NCBI GenBank assembly: GCA_033439265.1
Contig: JAVTVX010000026.1
Coordinates: forward strand, 13,021,001 to 13,085,000
Length of the DNA stretch: 64,000 bases
Origin: Dillenia suffruticosa
Lineage: Eukaryota; Streptophyta; Magnoliopsida; Dilleniales; Dilleniaceae
Reading direction: 5' to 3'
Below, in pieces: positions 33,019 through 46,037 of the stretch. The position numbers were made by a program, and so were the translations under genes. Below the pieces are notes generated by a model. That model searched no databases and had not been told where the DNA came from. It saw only the letters and a list, made by a program, of their open reading frames with translations. The first letter of the stretch is position 1. Each line of letters begins with the position of its first letter.

Positions 33019-35177
33019 TATCGAAATCAAACTCCCGAACTAGTGGTAATCCAGGAAGCTCCTCGGGGAACACATCTGGAAAATCCTGTACCACAGGGAC
33101 CTTCTCAAGTCTCAGTCCCTCAACGGTGGTGTCGACAACATAAGCCAAATAAGCCATACTACCACGGCGTATCAAGCGTCTGGCCTTCATAACAGATATA
33201 ATACAGTGGGGCAATACTCGTCTCTCGCCCCGGAATACTAACAGTGGCTGCCCGGATCTCCGAAACTCAACCTCTTTCATGAAACAATCCACGAAAGTCC
33301 GGTGTAAACTCAGTCAATCCATCCCTAGAATGGCATCAAAATCCGTGATAGGGAGCGGAATCAGATCTGTCTCTAATACCGCCTCCCCAATTCCGACCTC
33401 ACAGTCCCTATAGACTGTATCTCGAATGATATGCTTGTCAAGAGGAGAAACTACCATAATCTCCTCATCAAGTGGCGAGAGAGGTTTATCAGAATGGCGA
33501 GCGAACGTGTCGCTCACATATGAAAAATTCGACCCGGTATCTAGAAGAATACGGTCGTCGATACCAAATATTCGTATGGTACCTAAAGATAGAAAAAAGA
33601 TTAAAGATATTTAAAATGCGAAGAAAAGTAGACATATTCATATATATATCAAACTAGTTAAGTTTCTAAAACTTTAACTAGTCAAAACTGTATATCGATA
33701 TTATGATATACAAAAAGCTTATACAGAAAGTACAACAAACGTACTATACTGAGGGATCTGCAAGAGGATTACCCATAATAACATCAGGGTTTGCCTATGC
33801 GTCCTCCTGCGTCATCGCAAACACACCAGCCTTGGCCCTAGGCTGCTATTACGACGGTCCTGGCACTGTATTACTCCCGGCTACAGTCCGAGGAGCTGTA
33901 AGAGCTGAGTACGCAGGTGCCCCCTGCTAGCCTGTGCCAGACGTACCAGTATGACTCTGCAAAGTCGATCCTCCTCGACCTAAATCTGGGCAGACACTCC
34001 TAACGTGATCTTGCTTCCCATACTGGAAGCAAGTAACTGGTGCTCTACATGCCCCAAAGGCATGGTGGCTGCCGCATCTATGGCAGAAAGGCTATCTCTG
34101 TATAGTAGACCGTGTAGAGACATTAGGGGCTGGTATCCCAAAACCTTGTGGTTGAGGTCCCTGTCCCGGTCCTACTGGTCTGAAGCTAGAAGAACCTCCG
34201 GGATGTCCAAAACCCCTACCCCTCTTCGAAGACTGTCCACCCTGTGACCCAGTCTTCCTCTTCTGGTGACTCTCTCTCTGTCTAGCCTCAGCTCGGACAA
34301 TCTCCTCTGCCCGATACGCTAAATCAATCACCTCTAATAGTGTAAAAGAGGAAGTCACCGTCATATATTTCCTGATGTTCAATTGGAGGCCATCTTCAAA
34401 CTTAAACCTCATCTGAGCTAGTGTAGCCATGTCGAGGACAAAGGCCGCTAGCTGTCTGAGCTCAATCTCGTACTCTGAGACTGATCTAGTCCCCTGGCAT
34501 AAGTGCAGAAACTCCATCCTCATACGATCCTGCTGGAGCGGAGTGAAGTACCTACGGTCGAATTCGCGTAGAAAGTCCTCCCACCGCAGGGTCTGTGTAG
34601 CACTGTCACGAATAGCCTCCCACCACGAGAGGGCATCTCCGTCGAGGAGTCTCTCAGCAACTCTCGATCTGAGCTCCTCTGACAACCCCAAATCCGTAAG
34701 GATCCTAAAAGTCCTGTTGATCCAGTGCTTCGCCACTACGGCATCACTGGATCTTGAAAAGTCTGTGCATCCGAGCTGTCAAGACTCTTTCACCAACTAA
34801 GTGAGCTCGTAGATGCGCCTCAAAGTAGCCGACGTCTCATCGATTGGAGTAGAAACAGAAGGACCGACCACCGAAGGAGGAATCGGTGCCGTAGGTGCAG
34901 GTACGGCCGCAGGTGCAGTCACTGGAGTCTGTAGTGGAGGTGGTGGCATCTGTGTCCCATATCTACTGTACCACTCCTGCCACTATCTCAAGGCATCGAG
35001 TAGTGGTGGAGGAATCTCGGCTCTACCAACTGGTGGAGGTGTTGGGGGTGACACTGGGGAAGGAGTGTGAGTAGAAGAAGCAACCTCTGGTACTCGTGGA
35101 GCCTCAAGTGCCCTAGAAGCCTCAGGCACTGAGGGACTCTTCGGTGGTACACCGCGCCTACTACGTCTAGGCGGCAT
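33019..35177 (-). pseudogene. gypsy gag, protease and RT start, broken
   Basis: The start at 35177 gives MPPRRSRRGVPPK, the common opening of this gag type; the upstream frame to 35204 is ignored. A stop lies at about 34980. The capsid domain (34736-34092) has the segments RVAERLLDGDALSWWEA, FDRRYFTPLQQDRMRMEFL and AYRAEEIVRAEARQRE. The zinc knuckles read CHRCGSHHAFGAC and CFQYGKQDHVRSVC; the second has Tyr in place of its second Cys. The protease has LLDTGSNFSYVSDTFA (catalytic Asp present) and ITDFDAILGMDWL. RT begins with VPVVQDFPDVFPEELPGL and is then cut off at 33019. Confidence 0.87.
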
Positions 35178-35204
35178 AATTCTGCAAAGAAAGTACCGTT
35201 TCAT

Positions 35205-35460
35205 TAGATATAAGTAAGGATTAGGATTAGTTACCGGGTAACTAACCCCCTAAAAATAGAATTTGAGTTATGAATGAAGGTATTCGAATGCGGAATCATG
35301 GAATGTATGCATCGTATATCGTAACCCTTACAATAAATGATCTTATATGCCTAATACTGTGTACGAGACTTTAAATGACTGTATGAAACTCTCTAATGCA
35401 TTGAGAACTTTTAAACGTACCTGAAAAGACTTTTACTACTATCTTTTCTCTAACCTAGAC
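35205..35460. other. gypsy leader between primer-binding site and gag
   Basis: About 255 bases of untranslated leader on the minus strand. No separate gene is seen. Confidence 0.5.
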
Positions 35461-35472
35461 GCTCTGATACCA
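35461..35472 (-). promoter_or_regulatory. initiator-Met tRNA primer-binding site
   Basis: Read on the minus strand it is tggtatcagagc, the standard plant site complementary to the 3' end of initiator tRNA-Met, a few bases after the LTR end. It fixes the orientation of the element and the inner LTR limit. Confidence 0.85.
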
Positions 35473-35479
35473 ATAGAAC

Positions 35480-38158
35480 TGTCACGCCTCGAACCGGAGT
35501 CGTGAACAGCCGCCCGTTGCCCTGAATGCCGGCCGTATTTTTATAGAAAATTAGGCAGAATCTCCCCATAAATCGGAGGTCTTCCATGTACAAATAAACC
35601 TGTTTAAACCTGTAAAATTTAAAATCATCTTGTAAATAAAATTAAATGGTTATCTCGGCTTTACAACAACCCACCAACCATAGCAGACATCCAGAACAAC
35701 ACCAGACTAAGTAAATTACCAACAATCCTAACCACAAACCTCTACTATCATGCCCAACTAGAGTATGAGCAGCCGCCACACTGAGCGGGCCTAAGTTTTA
35801 TACAATTTGCAATCAATTTTTCCAAATTAACATTCAAACACTACAATTTGCCTCAATACAAATGAAATATGAGAGTTTCACAAATAAATGTATATAAATT
35901 ATACAGTCAATCCCATAACAAATACACGGTCAACTACGGACCTCAAGGTTAATACCTCACAGGGTCGAAAATAAAGGGCGGAGCTCATATCTCAACTTAA
36001 TTTAAATCTCACCGTCGAAAAACACTCAAATCCGCCAACGAGCTACCAATTCCTCTAGAGCCGAAGCGTCACTCCAGCCCAATAATCCTGTCTGAGGAGG
36101 GAAAGAAGAGGGGTGAGTATCAAGGAAAATACCCAGTGAGTGAGGGGATTAATCTCAAGTACTAATAGTGTAGGTGAATATTGGAGTGTCAAATAATATC
36201 ATTCATAACCAATAATTCAAATTTTACAGTAAATCATGATATGTTCGCTAAAATGAACTCATTTAATCATTCACACGATAACATACATATATGCATCCAT
36301 TTAAAATCAAGTAGATCATAAAACAAGCCGAAAGGATCCTGACAAAGGTCAACCATGACCAAGGACAGGCGCATTGGGGGTTTTATTATGCAAAGAGTTT
36401 TCAAAAGTAGCTCTCTATCCCGACATTGGCCGTGAGTTCACTGGGGTTAGCTCATCATCGTGTATAAGACCCTGCCCGGTGCTAGACGGTGGTATCACAC
36501 ACATCCTCCCCCTTACGTGAGTTCAACAGGTCGCGCCTATAGCCATTGGACATATGATGTTTGTCGATACTTCCTGCAGAAGCGTATCCGGGTAACCCGG
36601 TACCTCTACAAACGCCCTTCGTAGCTACGGAATCGATCAAATAATGCCATATCATCATATCATCTCAAGCTAATAGGCATCCAACCCACATAACCAAATC
36701 ATCTCATCATATCCTCAAAAGAATTCAAATCCGTGTGCCAATATATTTCATCGAAATCATTTAAATTCAACAAACCAATCCAATGGTAGAATAGAAAACA
36801 TTTCATTTCTCAAATCATGGCACAATTTCATTTAATTTCAAATATAGATGCATAATCGTAGAAAACATAAGTACGACACTCCAATAATCACAAAACAGAT
36901 TTGAATTTCAATTCCATACATCGAGACAATACATATCAAAAGCATGTTTTATTAAAAACACAATAAAATCATATTTCACTATTTCATGCAAGAGATTAGG
37001 GTCTCACTCACCTTTCTAGGGAGGGTGTTCACTCTCTATTTTCAAAATAAATCCAATCTGACTTCTTGAGTCTCCAAAAAGATTTCCCTAATCAAATCAT
37101 CACAATTTAATATCAAACAAAAGTATAATAAGGGATTTTCAATTTTTCTTTCCAATTTAATACAACCCTAAATTTACACAATCTCCTTTCTAGATTCTCA
37201 TTTCATCAATTTCGAATCATTTGGCTCACATATGATCAAATTTCTAATATTTCTTATTTTTCCAAATTTTTCTCGAATTTAACATATGTCAGAGTATATA
37301 TATAGCTTTCAATTCTAATTTCAACCTAAATTCGATAAAATTTATTTCGAATATTGAAGAGATTGTATTTCTCTCACCTAGCGTTTTCTCGGAGCGCAGG
37401 CCTTCGTCCGAAAGTCTCCTCGATCACTCCAAAATTTGTAATGCTCCCTATCAAGACAAGATTTCTTAGTTTGGTCATAAACATTTAGATTATGATCAAA
37501 ACCCTAAGTCAGATACCTACGCAAAGGTTTGTGGGCTCGCGGGTCAGCAGGCTAGCGGGCTTGCGGGCTTACGGGCCGTAGTGGGCTTTGCGGGCTCACG
37601 GGAGGTCGCGGGGTCGTGGGCTCATGGGCTGGCACGCTCGCGGCCTGGCGCACTCACGGGCTGAGGCACACACTCGCCAGCTGGACTGCAGTCGCGCGCA
37701 CGTGGAAGGTCACGCGCACGTGCGAGGAAGCTCACGCTGCGTTGCACTCTTGCGAGGAAGATAACGTACAGCGCGCTCGTGGGTTGCGCGCGCTAGTGCG
37801 CAGGTGCACTCCCGAGCAGGCGCATTCTGGCGCACTTGCGGAAGGTCGCGCGCTGTATGAGGCGCTGCAGGCTGGTGCGCTCGTGCTCGTGCAGGGAGGG
37901 CTGTGCTCGCGGAAGGGAGGAGCAGTGGAGAGAGAGCGGCGGAGGGTGGCGATCGGTTGCGACGGCAGCGGAGGAGAAAGAAGATAAGGCGGCCGCGGGA
38001 AGAAGGTGAAGAGGCGGAGAGAGAAAGAGAGAGGAAGAGAGAGAGAGAAGGGAAGAGAATTAGGGTTTTCTAACCCTAATTCCCAATTAAGGGAACGCAG
38101 CGCTTTGGGGCAAAACGCTGCGTCTCCTCCTCCTTTTTTTTTTTTTTTTAACGTTCCA
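35480..38158 (-). repeat. 2.7-kb 5' LTR with GC-rich block and hairpins
   Basis: On the plus strand it runs from tgtcacgcctcgaaccgg to aacgttcca. It matches the solo LTR at 51383-54014 from end to end: cgtgaacagccgcccgt, the ggaggt and gaatgccggc blocks, a GC-rich block (37530-37990 here), a GA-rich run (38010-38050) and a T-run at the outer end. Two stem-loops lie at 38059-38082 (stem aattagggtt) and 38095-38123 (stem acgcagcgctttg). The frame 37616-37987 is a by-product of the GC-rich repeats. Confidence 0.85.
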
Positions 38159-38360
38159 AATTTTTTTACAAAATAGGGTATACCTCGATAATACGGATAC
38201 TTTGTATATATATATCAAAATTTTCGATTTAAATCCCCCAAAATCAAAAATCAAAATAATAAAAATTTCTCTATATGTATAACTGAAAAATATTTTTATT
38301 ATATTCCTGAACAGGAGTACAATAGTACGAATATCGCAGTGTCGATGTTACAATGAAACC
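38159..38360. other. unassigned junction sequence
   Basis: About 200 AT-rich bases lie between the gypsy LTR and the cut end of the copia 2 reverse transcriptase. They share nothing recognisable with either element. Confidence 0.4.
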
Positions 38361-41221
38361 TACTAATTGTTCCATGTAGATTTTTTCTTTAAGTTCTCCA
38401 TTGAGAAAAGCAATCTTCACGTCCATCTGGTGTAATTCTAAATCTAAATTGGCTACAATCGCCAACAATAAACGAATAGAGACAAATTTTGCTACTGGTA
38501 AGAAGGTTTCTTCATAATCATTACCCTCTTATTGGATATAATCTTTTTCCGCCAATTGAGTTTTGTATCTCTCAATTGTTCTATCAGCCTTACGCTTAAT
38601 TTTGAGAACCCACTTGTTCCCAATAGATTTACACCCAGGTAGAAGATCAACCGGTTCCCAAACTTGGTTGGATTCCATCGACTCCATTTCTTTCTCCATT
38701 GCTTTTACCCACTCATCCTTGGCAGGATAGGACAAAACCTCATTTACATTTTAAGGCTCATCCTCATCCTATGTAGAAATGATAAAAACGTGCCCTCGAA
38801 TGTTGTAATAACGTTTGGACACATTTTTCCTAGCACTTTTATGAATCGATGATTCGGTTGGATCGTTAGAACTTAAATCCCTCCCACTGGGATCATCTAG
38901 AGATTCAGTTTCTCATGGTTCCCTTGATCCATCTGGCACAGATCCATCATCTGAATTATTTAATTCAAACAAAGTTTCTCCTTTCACTATTTTACCTCTA
39001 CTAGGAAAATAATTTTTTTTAAATGTCATATTTCATGATTCAATTTCCGTTAAGTACCATCATCGAGTTCACCGATGAATATATAACCTTTTGACTAATC
39101 AGAGTATCTAATAAAAATACATTTCTTTTCTCGGGGACCAAGTTTTCCAAACTTATTGAAAAAGTCATGAATATAAGCTACAGGTCTCCAAGGTTTCAGA
39201 CCATTCAGATTCAATGTTCTACCAATTCAAAGTTCATATGATGTGGTTGGTACTGATTTTGAAGGCACCCTATTCAAAATACAGGCCACAGTTAACAATG
39301 CATCTCCCCAAAAGAAAATGAGCAAGTTAGCCTATGCCATCATGGATCTCGTCATATCTAGTAATGTTATATTCCTCCTCTCAACAGCACCATTCTACTG
39401 AAGTGTGTGAGGAATAGTCAATTTTCTAATAATTCCATTTTCATTACATAGATCCTTGAATTGATCTGATAGATATTCACGTTCTCGATCTTTTCTCATG
39501 GTTTTAATTATTCTATCCATTTGATTCTCCACTCCATTTACATAATGTCTAAAACACTCAAGTACATTAGACTTTTGAGAAATCAAATAGATATAATTAA
39601 ATCGCATGAAATGATCTATGAATGTAATGAAATATAACGCCCTATGTTGAGCTTTCACATTCATTGGACCACAGAGGTCAGAGTGAACTAATTGCAATGG
39701 AAATTCAGCCCTTATGGCCCTTCCGAATGGTTTTCGAGTCATCTTACAGGAAAGACAATATTCACAATTTGATAAATCAACTTTAGTAAGAAAACCCAAT
39801 AGTCATGCTTTCATTAGTCGATTCGTCATGTCTTACCCAATGTGACCAAATCTAGCATGTCATACTTTGTCATCAACATTAGTATCGCTAGAAAAACAAA
39901 TATTTAACGAAATATATTGATCAACATAATAGTTAAATATTTGTTTATCATAATTCAAAGTGATAAAGTCATTCATGAGATGTCCAGAACCATAATACAT
40001 ACCATTGTAATAGATACAGACCCTATTACGAGAGAAGTTCAAGTCATAACAAAGTCTAAAAAGAGTAACAACAGAAACTAAATTTCATCGAATTTCTAGT
40101 GCATAGAGAATATCGTGCAAGATTAGGATTTGACCACTTGATAACTCTAGTTTACAAGTGTCAATCCCTTTGGCATCTACTCTCATATTGTTTCCTACGT
40201 ATATCCATCTTGTACTAGGAGGAACTCGATGAAAATCCACAAATGTTTCCCGATCTCTTGTCACATGGTTTGTTGTTCCTGAGTCTATAATCCACATAGG
40301 ATAAGATTCAGAAAGTAAAACAATACTAGAGACATTTATAACACTTAAAAAAGCGTAGTAAGGTGCTACCTTTTTCAGCTCGGAGCATTCTCGAGCGAAA
40401 TAACCAAGAGTTTTGCAATTGTAGTACTTTAACTTGCTTTTATCTTTTTTCTTCCAAAACCGCTAACGTTTGTTATTATGGTTGAATTGTTTTTCTTAGA
40501 CCTTTCTTCAGCTTCCTTCCCTTTCTTGCCTTTGTTCTTGTTCCTCCTGTGCTTAAAGTCCGGAACTTTCTAGGAACTACACTCAATTACAAAGGCATTA
40601 AAAATTGGTCTTGCGGCAACAAGCCGTTCATCTTCGAGTTCCACATGACGAGCAGCATCAGAGAAAGTCTTAATGCTATCATTATAAGTTAGATTGACTT
40701 TCAAGTGCTCCCTACTGATCTGAAAGGGATCGGATTAAAAGCCTAAACCTACTGCTCATCAGAGAGAATGTGACTAGCTTATTTCAATTCCATTATCATG
40801 TTTGACATGGTCCTCAGATGCTGTTTGATGTTGTGATTAGCTTTATTTTTATACGTGTCCAACTTGATTGTTAACTGACTCAAATGGGTCACACTAGTAC
40901 CTCCATACTTCTCTCTAAGGTACACCCATATTTCATGAGCAGTAGGGAATTATTTACATTCGTAAATGAAATCATCAACAACAGAACTGATTAGGATGTC
41001 ATATGCAATGGAACCTTTCTTCTTCCATGCGTGGTAAGCTTCTTGATCTCTTCTCTGATGAGCAGTGTTTTCTACTCTAAGGTCTTGCATGATATGGTTG
41101 ATGCCCTCTAGGGCATCTTACTCTTCCAGTACATACATATCTTATGGCGCCAAATATCAAAATTGTCGCTATTGTACTTTTCTCCGTTGTTAAAATCTGC
41201 GATTATGGATTTTGATGTCAT
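38361..41221 (-). pseudogene. copia 2 gag-pol, broken and truncated
   Basis: The start at 41221 gives MTSKSIIADFNNGEKYNSDN, the same gag start style as copia 1. Gag (to about 40560) is full of stops. A knuckle remnant NCKTLGYFAREC lies near 40420-40380. The protease (40297-40085) keeps its active site, IIDSGTTNHVTRDRETF. Integrase (39799-39395) has SNCEYCLSCKMTRKPFGRA, HSDLCGPMNV and KDREREYLSDQF (normally TDRGGEY; altered). The RT start (38735-38529) has MEKEMESMESNQVWEPVDL, then ELHQMDVKIAFLNGELKEKI at about 38445-38385. The frame then runs into unrelated sequence after IYMEQ. Confidence 0.85.
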
Positions 41222-43659
41222 GGTCTGGGTTTTCAAAGAGAGATAATCGTGAGTTTTCATACTCATTTAATGTATACAATTTTGTGTTTAAAATCAACAT
41301 TAATGATAAAAGAACACAAGATAAAGATTCGAAAGTTCACTAATTTTCCAATCATTATCCATGATCCAAATGTTTGATTATCATAAATTTAATTTTTAAA
41401 ACAAGAATTATTAAATTCTTCCAATCTAAAACCTTCTACTAAAAATACTTTACATATTTAGAATCATGTGAAATAAAAACACAAATTTTTCACATACATG
41501 CACACTCATATAGATATGCATCACTTTTATAATATTAAAGACATTCTAAGAAAATGGTTTACTATACATGTCGATAGGTTTCTACTATTCATAATCATAG
41601 TACACAACTATGTTACAAAAAACAAAGAAACATTAATTCATTCTTTCTTTTCTTCCATATACATGCGAATAACCATATTAACCATTCCTTTTGAAAAACT
41701 ATCAGTGGGAGCAAATCTCCTAACAATTTGTGGTGTAGAACCGTTTATCATTAAAGATAGTGATTTTTTCATCTTAATCTCTATCTGTTTAGCTATCTAC
41801 ATTTTAAGAAATCTTAGTTTGAAATTCTTGAGAATGATCTGTTCATTCTCTTCTATTATTTCATCAGCCATTCTAACCAGATCATCAGGGAGAGAATTCC
41901 TTATCATATTAATCTAGGATTCATCTCCCCCAAGCCAGTGAACCAAATGTAGAAGTTCATAACGTTTCCGACTCATAACCTTCAAGTTTTGTGACAAAGT
42001 GTGCATTGAATTCATTTTATAATTCATTATTATATCTAACTTTGCCAAACTTTTGGAGTACTCTCGTCTTTATGTCTCCCATGGAAAATGATAAGAGTAC
42101 GTCTAATCCTCACCATATTCTAAAAATAGGGTAAACATTAGATTGATCACAAAACCAATCACAAAATTTTTAAAAACCATTTCTAATTATTATGCTTAAA
42201 TATTCAATTAATTTATGTTGAAAAAATAAATTTTCATACATAAATCAATGAGTATAAAATTAAATAGGTATTGAAAATTTTAATTTAACTAGCCAACTGT
42301 TACAAAATAATTTTCTTAACATATTAGAAATTTTCAGAAATTTTTTGAAACAGCAAATTAATTTTTCGGTAATTTTTTAAGGATTTTATTAATTTAAAAT
42401 TAAGAAAAAATATTTTTCATCTCAGAAAAATAGGGTAAAAATTATAGAAAAATCCACAGAGTATTGTAAATGATTTCCATAAAATTTCGGCTAGAAACGA
42501 CACCTCACGCACCGTCACGCGCCACCGGGGAGGGCGGGCAAGGTAGGCCACGCGTCCACTCACCCTGGGCAACACGTGACCTCCACGCGCTGCCTTCCTA
42601 GTGGTTTCAGGCTCCCAGATTCCAGCTACCCCCCATTTTCGATGTCTCTGACTCCGATGGTGATCTCAGTTTTTAGATCAGATGCCTAGAGTACAGAGTT
42701 TGGGTCACAAGCATGCACGGCCGAGAGTGGGATTGTCACGAGTCCACTGTTCATCTTCTTCCTTCCTATTTAAAATTTTTTACAATTCGACCCTAACTTC
42801 TCAAGACCATATATCCTTCATTTCTAAACAATTTTGTACGTTCTTTATATGGTTGGAAAGGGTTTTTAACAAGAAATCAATCATATAAATTTTAAATCAT
42901 GAAACACACTATGCAAAGACATATAAACATACAAAATTTCGACTAGCATTTTATTTATCTCTAAAAATATTAGATGTGAAACATGATTTTTTGCAGGATT
43001 ATTCCTAATATTATGGGTATTGTTCTGTTAAAATTTTAGAGTATTTCATAGAGTAGAATGGATGTTACCATTAATAATACTCTAACATGGCATTTAATAT
43101 AAACCATATTATTTTCTCACATTAAAAAAAATTAGGAAACAACCTTTTCATGGTTGAATTTAGGGTTGAATCAATAACCCTTTTGATACAAATTTCTACA
43201 GAGCAATTATGTACAAATCTATTTTTTATTTTCACAATCCAAGAATTTTGAATGTGGTATAGATTCAGATTTCCAAGAGCCCTTAACTGTTGGTTTTCTT
43301 TCTTCTTTGTAAAAACATATATGAATTTTTTCCATTCCCCTTTCTTACTAAAAAAGAAGAGCTTTTTTTTTTTAAAATAAAAAACTCACATTTTTAACTT
43401 CCATAAAAAAACCATCTTATTTTGAAATTCAAAACAATGGAGAATTGGAGTTAGTTTTCGAACAAAAAACTACTCCCCCCTTTATCCTTTATATTTTGAA
43501 TCTCAAAAAAATGTTTGGGTCGGGTCAAACCCACACGGGCGACCCGGTTCCCATTTCCAACAAAAAGAATTTCCAACATATTGCCTGTGTGCATGCAATT
43601 TGATCCTCGGATGTTTTAGATATCAGGTCCAATAGAAATCAATCCTAGTCAAATTTTAT
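41222..43659 (-). other. copia 2 leader region
   Basis: About 2.4 kb without a supported gene. The part next to gag (41230-41300) resembles the copia 1 leader (29680-29750). A GC-rich block with many cacg steps lies at 42490-42720. The frame 41498-41917 on the plus strand lacks a domain and crosses AT-rich leader; its reverse complement may be a decayed gag fragment. A 5' LTR should lie within this stretch. Confidence 0.45.
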
Positions 43660-43830
43660 ATCAAAGATGAAGAAGTACAAGAACACCTACAGTTCACTTG
43701 CAATGGCCCTTAAATTTTCTCCATTCTTTCTTTTTAACTTGATCACCCCTGCTTTGTGGCACTTCGAAGCCTTCGCTAAATATTCATTGAATGTAATCTT
43801 CAATCTTGTTCTTTGCCCGTAACATTTTCT
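43660..43830 (+). other. LRK10L-like 3' flank block, left of copia 3
   Basis: The segment matches 58365-58530 downstream of the pseudogene copy: acagttcacttgcaatg against caacttacttgcagta, ttttctccattcttt against tttcctccattatt, and cttgttctttgcccgtaac against cttgtttatcccctgtag. The copia 3 insertion splits this block, and it continues at 51099. No ectodomain exon stands upstream of it; copia 2 does. Confidence 0.6.
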
Positions 43831-44448
43831 TGTTGGATCATTAATCCAACATTGGGTTTATATGTTAAAATAATTATATATTGTATAATGTCAAGTCCAT
43901 AAGATAAGCTCATACGAAAGTGATATGGTAAATTTGAAAAATTTGGTAATTTGGGTTTAAGTATCCCAAAGGATATAGAAATAAATAAATATATAGATAC
44001 TAATGGATATTTACTATTTATGATGGGTTAAATAGGAAATATCGAATAATGACTTAAGAATAGCAGGAAAGTTATCTAAATTCATGTGAATTCGGTAAGA
44101 TAACTGGAATAATCTACATTGGCAAATTCTATTATGAATTTGGAAGTAAAATCATTCTTATAACTACAAATACATGTTATGGTCCCTGGGTCAATGTAAC
44201 ACTCTTCTCCTTAATACCCCCATCATATAAAAAAATTCTATGAGAATACATTTGATCTGAAAGGCCGTGTCCAGGATTCTGCCCAGACGAAAGTCGAATC
44301 AAGATTTCATTCTATTCAGTTTTCGGTTATGGAATCAGCTATAATTTTGATCCATTCTAAATTTCAATTTTAGTCTATTAAATTTTTAATTCCAATGATT
44401 TAACACGATATTTGATAAGGTTTTGCATTAAATTATTTTTTCCCAACA
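43831..44448 (+). repeat. copia 3 5' LTR
   Basis: It runs from tgttggatcattaatcc to tttttcccaaca. It is directly followed by the primer-binding site and matched by 50482-51098. Confidence 0.92.
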
Positions 44449-44450
44449 AG

Positions 44451-44465
44451 TGGTATCAGAGTCAC
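44451..44465 (+). promoter_or_regulatory. copia 3 primer-binding site
   Basis: The sequence tggtatcagagtcac lies two bases after the LTR and is complementary to the 3' end of initiator tRNA-Met. Confidence 0.85.
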
Positions 44466-46037
44466 TTATGCTTGAGTCATTGGAATTTGCTTTTTATGCA
44501 TATTTTAAGTTTTTTTTATGACTTTGGTACTATATGAATTTTGAGAATATGCATGACTTTTTATGGATATTTCAATTTTCAAAAAAAAAATTCGGGAATT
44601 TTGGGTGTGGATTTAAATAAAAAAAAATTCTGAAAAGTTTTCATAAAGTCGACATTCAGTTTTGTTAAAATCGATTTCTAGCTTTTTGTTAAAATCGACA
44701 TCCGGTGTTTTTAAATATATATATTTGTGCCATTTTCAGGATCTTTTCAACTCAAAAGAAAAAAAAAATGAAGGGAGGAGGCACGAAATCAAGCAAAATC
44801 TTCACAGAATTTTGTAATTTCAAGCTTCCTTTTTTTTGGGCAATTTTTTTTTTTTAAAAAAAAGGAAGTTGTCCTTTTTTTTAAGGATCTTTGGGATTTT
44901 CAATATATATGATATGTGTATATGTAAATTTCGATTCATTATTTTTGAAACTTACCTTATTTTTATGCAATGAAACTTTCAGAATTTGGAAACACAAAAA
45001 AAAGGAAATTTTTAGATTTTAATTTCCCTTTTTTTATGACTTACCATTTTCAAAGGAAAATTTTCAAATTCCAACAAAATAGAATTTTTTCTTTTATTGC
45101 AAATCCACATCACAAAAGGATCAATGTTTAAAAAAAAAGTTTTTATGGGCCATTTTGGGTCCAAATAGACTCAATCCTGGGTGTAAAAAGTGTTAGAACT
45201 CATTGGACTCAATTGAACCCATTTTCATTCTTATCATTCTTTACTGTTTCTTTTATATTCAAGACTGGTCAATAATATGGGAATAAATCTAAGGTTTGCT
45301 GGTTCTTAAGTAGTTATAAATTGAACTCACCACCTATCTGGAAACTTTTCTGGTGTCCTCTGCTACAGAACGGGGATTGGCCAAATTTTGGATCAATTGT
45401 CGGTAAAATTTTAAAACTTTGGTTTTATGCCTACAACGAAATTATAAGGATGGAAAAAAAAGAAGATAGAGACAGATTTAATAAAATTTTTTTTAAACCC
45501 AATTTAAAGTTTATAAGATTGGGCTTTAGATAGCCCAATCTTCAAAAAATTGAGTCCATTAGAATAAAATTGAAATTTTTTCAATTACGGATATTATTCA
45601 AATATGAGTATGGTTTTGTATATCTTTCGAGATAAATTAATTAAAGTAACATATCACCAAAGTGACCTCTCTTGTGGACATTAATTTATTTTTGGGATAT
45701 AAAAAATTGTGTGTATGCAATTCATGTGGATACCAATAGGCCCAAAGGAAGGTCCGTATTTGACGGAATTGCATGTACACCTTAGGGTAACAAATGCGTG
45801 ACAATTTTTCAGTTTTACATGTGATCAATTTATCGACCCAAAGGAAGTTAGTTGGTTGACGTACTTTTATTGTCAGTATTTGATTGCTACATCAAGATAC
45901 TGTTTACAAGTTAATTATTTTGTCCAAAGATAAAATATTAATGGAGTTATCGTTGTCTTATGATGGGAATTTCTCATAGTTGCATTTATTTGGTTTTAAA
46001 GTTCTGTTTGAGCATATATTGATCATCGTTCTCTGTT
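44466..46037 (+). other. copia 3 leader
   Basis: About 1.57 kb of A/T-rich leader, longer than usual for copia. The frame at 45321-45533 has no recognisable domain. The length suggests a later insertion or an intron-like leader; nothing recognisable marks either. Confidence 0.5.

Larger units (their letters stand above)
33019..38158 (-). mobile_element. Ty3-gypsy element with 2.7-kb LTR: 5' LTR, gag, protease, start of RT
   Basis: On the minus strand: 5' LTR (38158-35480), primer-binding site (35472-35461), gag from 35177, protease, and the first residues of reverse transcriptase, cut at 33019 by the Tat LTR fragment. Style and domain wording (DFPDVFPEELPGLP) fit a chromovirus or Tekay-like gypsy lineage. 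A solo LTR of the same family stands at 51383-54014, which confirms the LTR limits. Confidence 0.82.
38361..43659 (-). mobile_element. copia element 2 (Ty1-copia), truncated in RT
   Basis: On the minus strand: long leader (43659-41222), gag, protease, integrase and the first part of reverse transcriptase, which stops at about 38361. RNase H and the 3' LTR are missing. The protein wording is close to copia 1 (LVHSDLCGPMNVKAQ against IHSDICGPMNVRAQ), so both belong to one branch. On the right the element meets LRK-cluster sequence at about 43660. No 5' LTR could be delimited. Confidence 0.72.

Noticed and set aside
37616..37987. Frame of 123 residues in GC-rich sequence
   Set aside because: It is the same LTR block as in the solo LTR and is not conserved as a protein between the two copies.
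41498..41917. Plus-strand frame of 139 residues
   Set aside because: It lies antisense in the leader of copia 2 in AT-rich sequence and has no recognisable domain.
43826..43830. Perfect target duplication for copia 3
   Set aside because: The two flanking pentamers differ at one base, so only an imperfect duplication is claimed.
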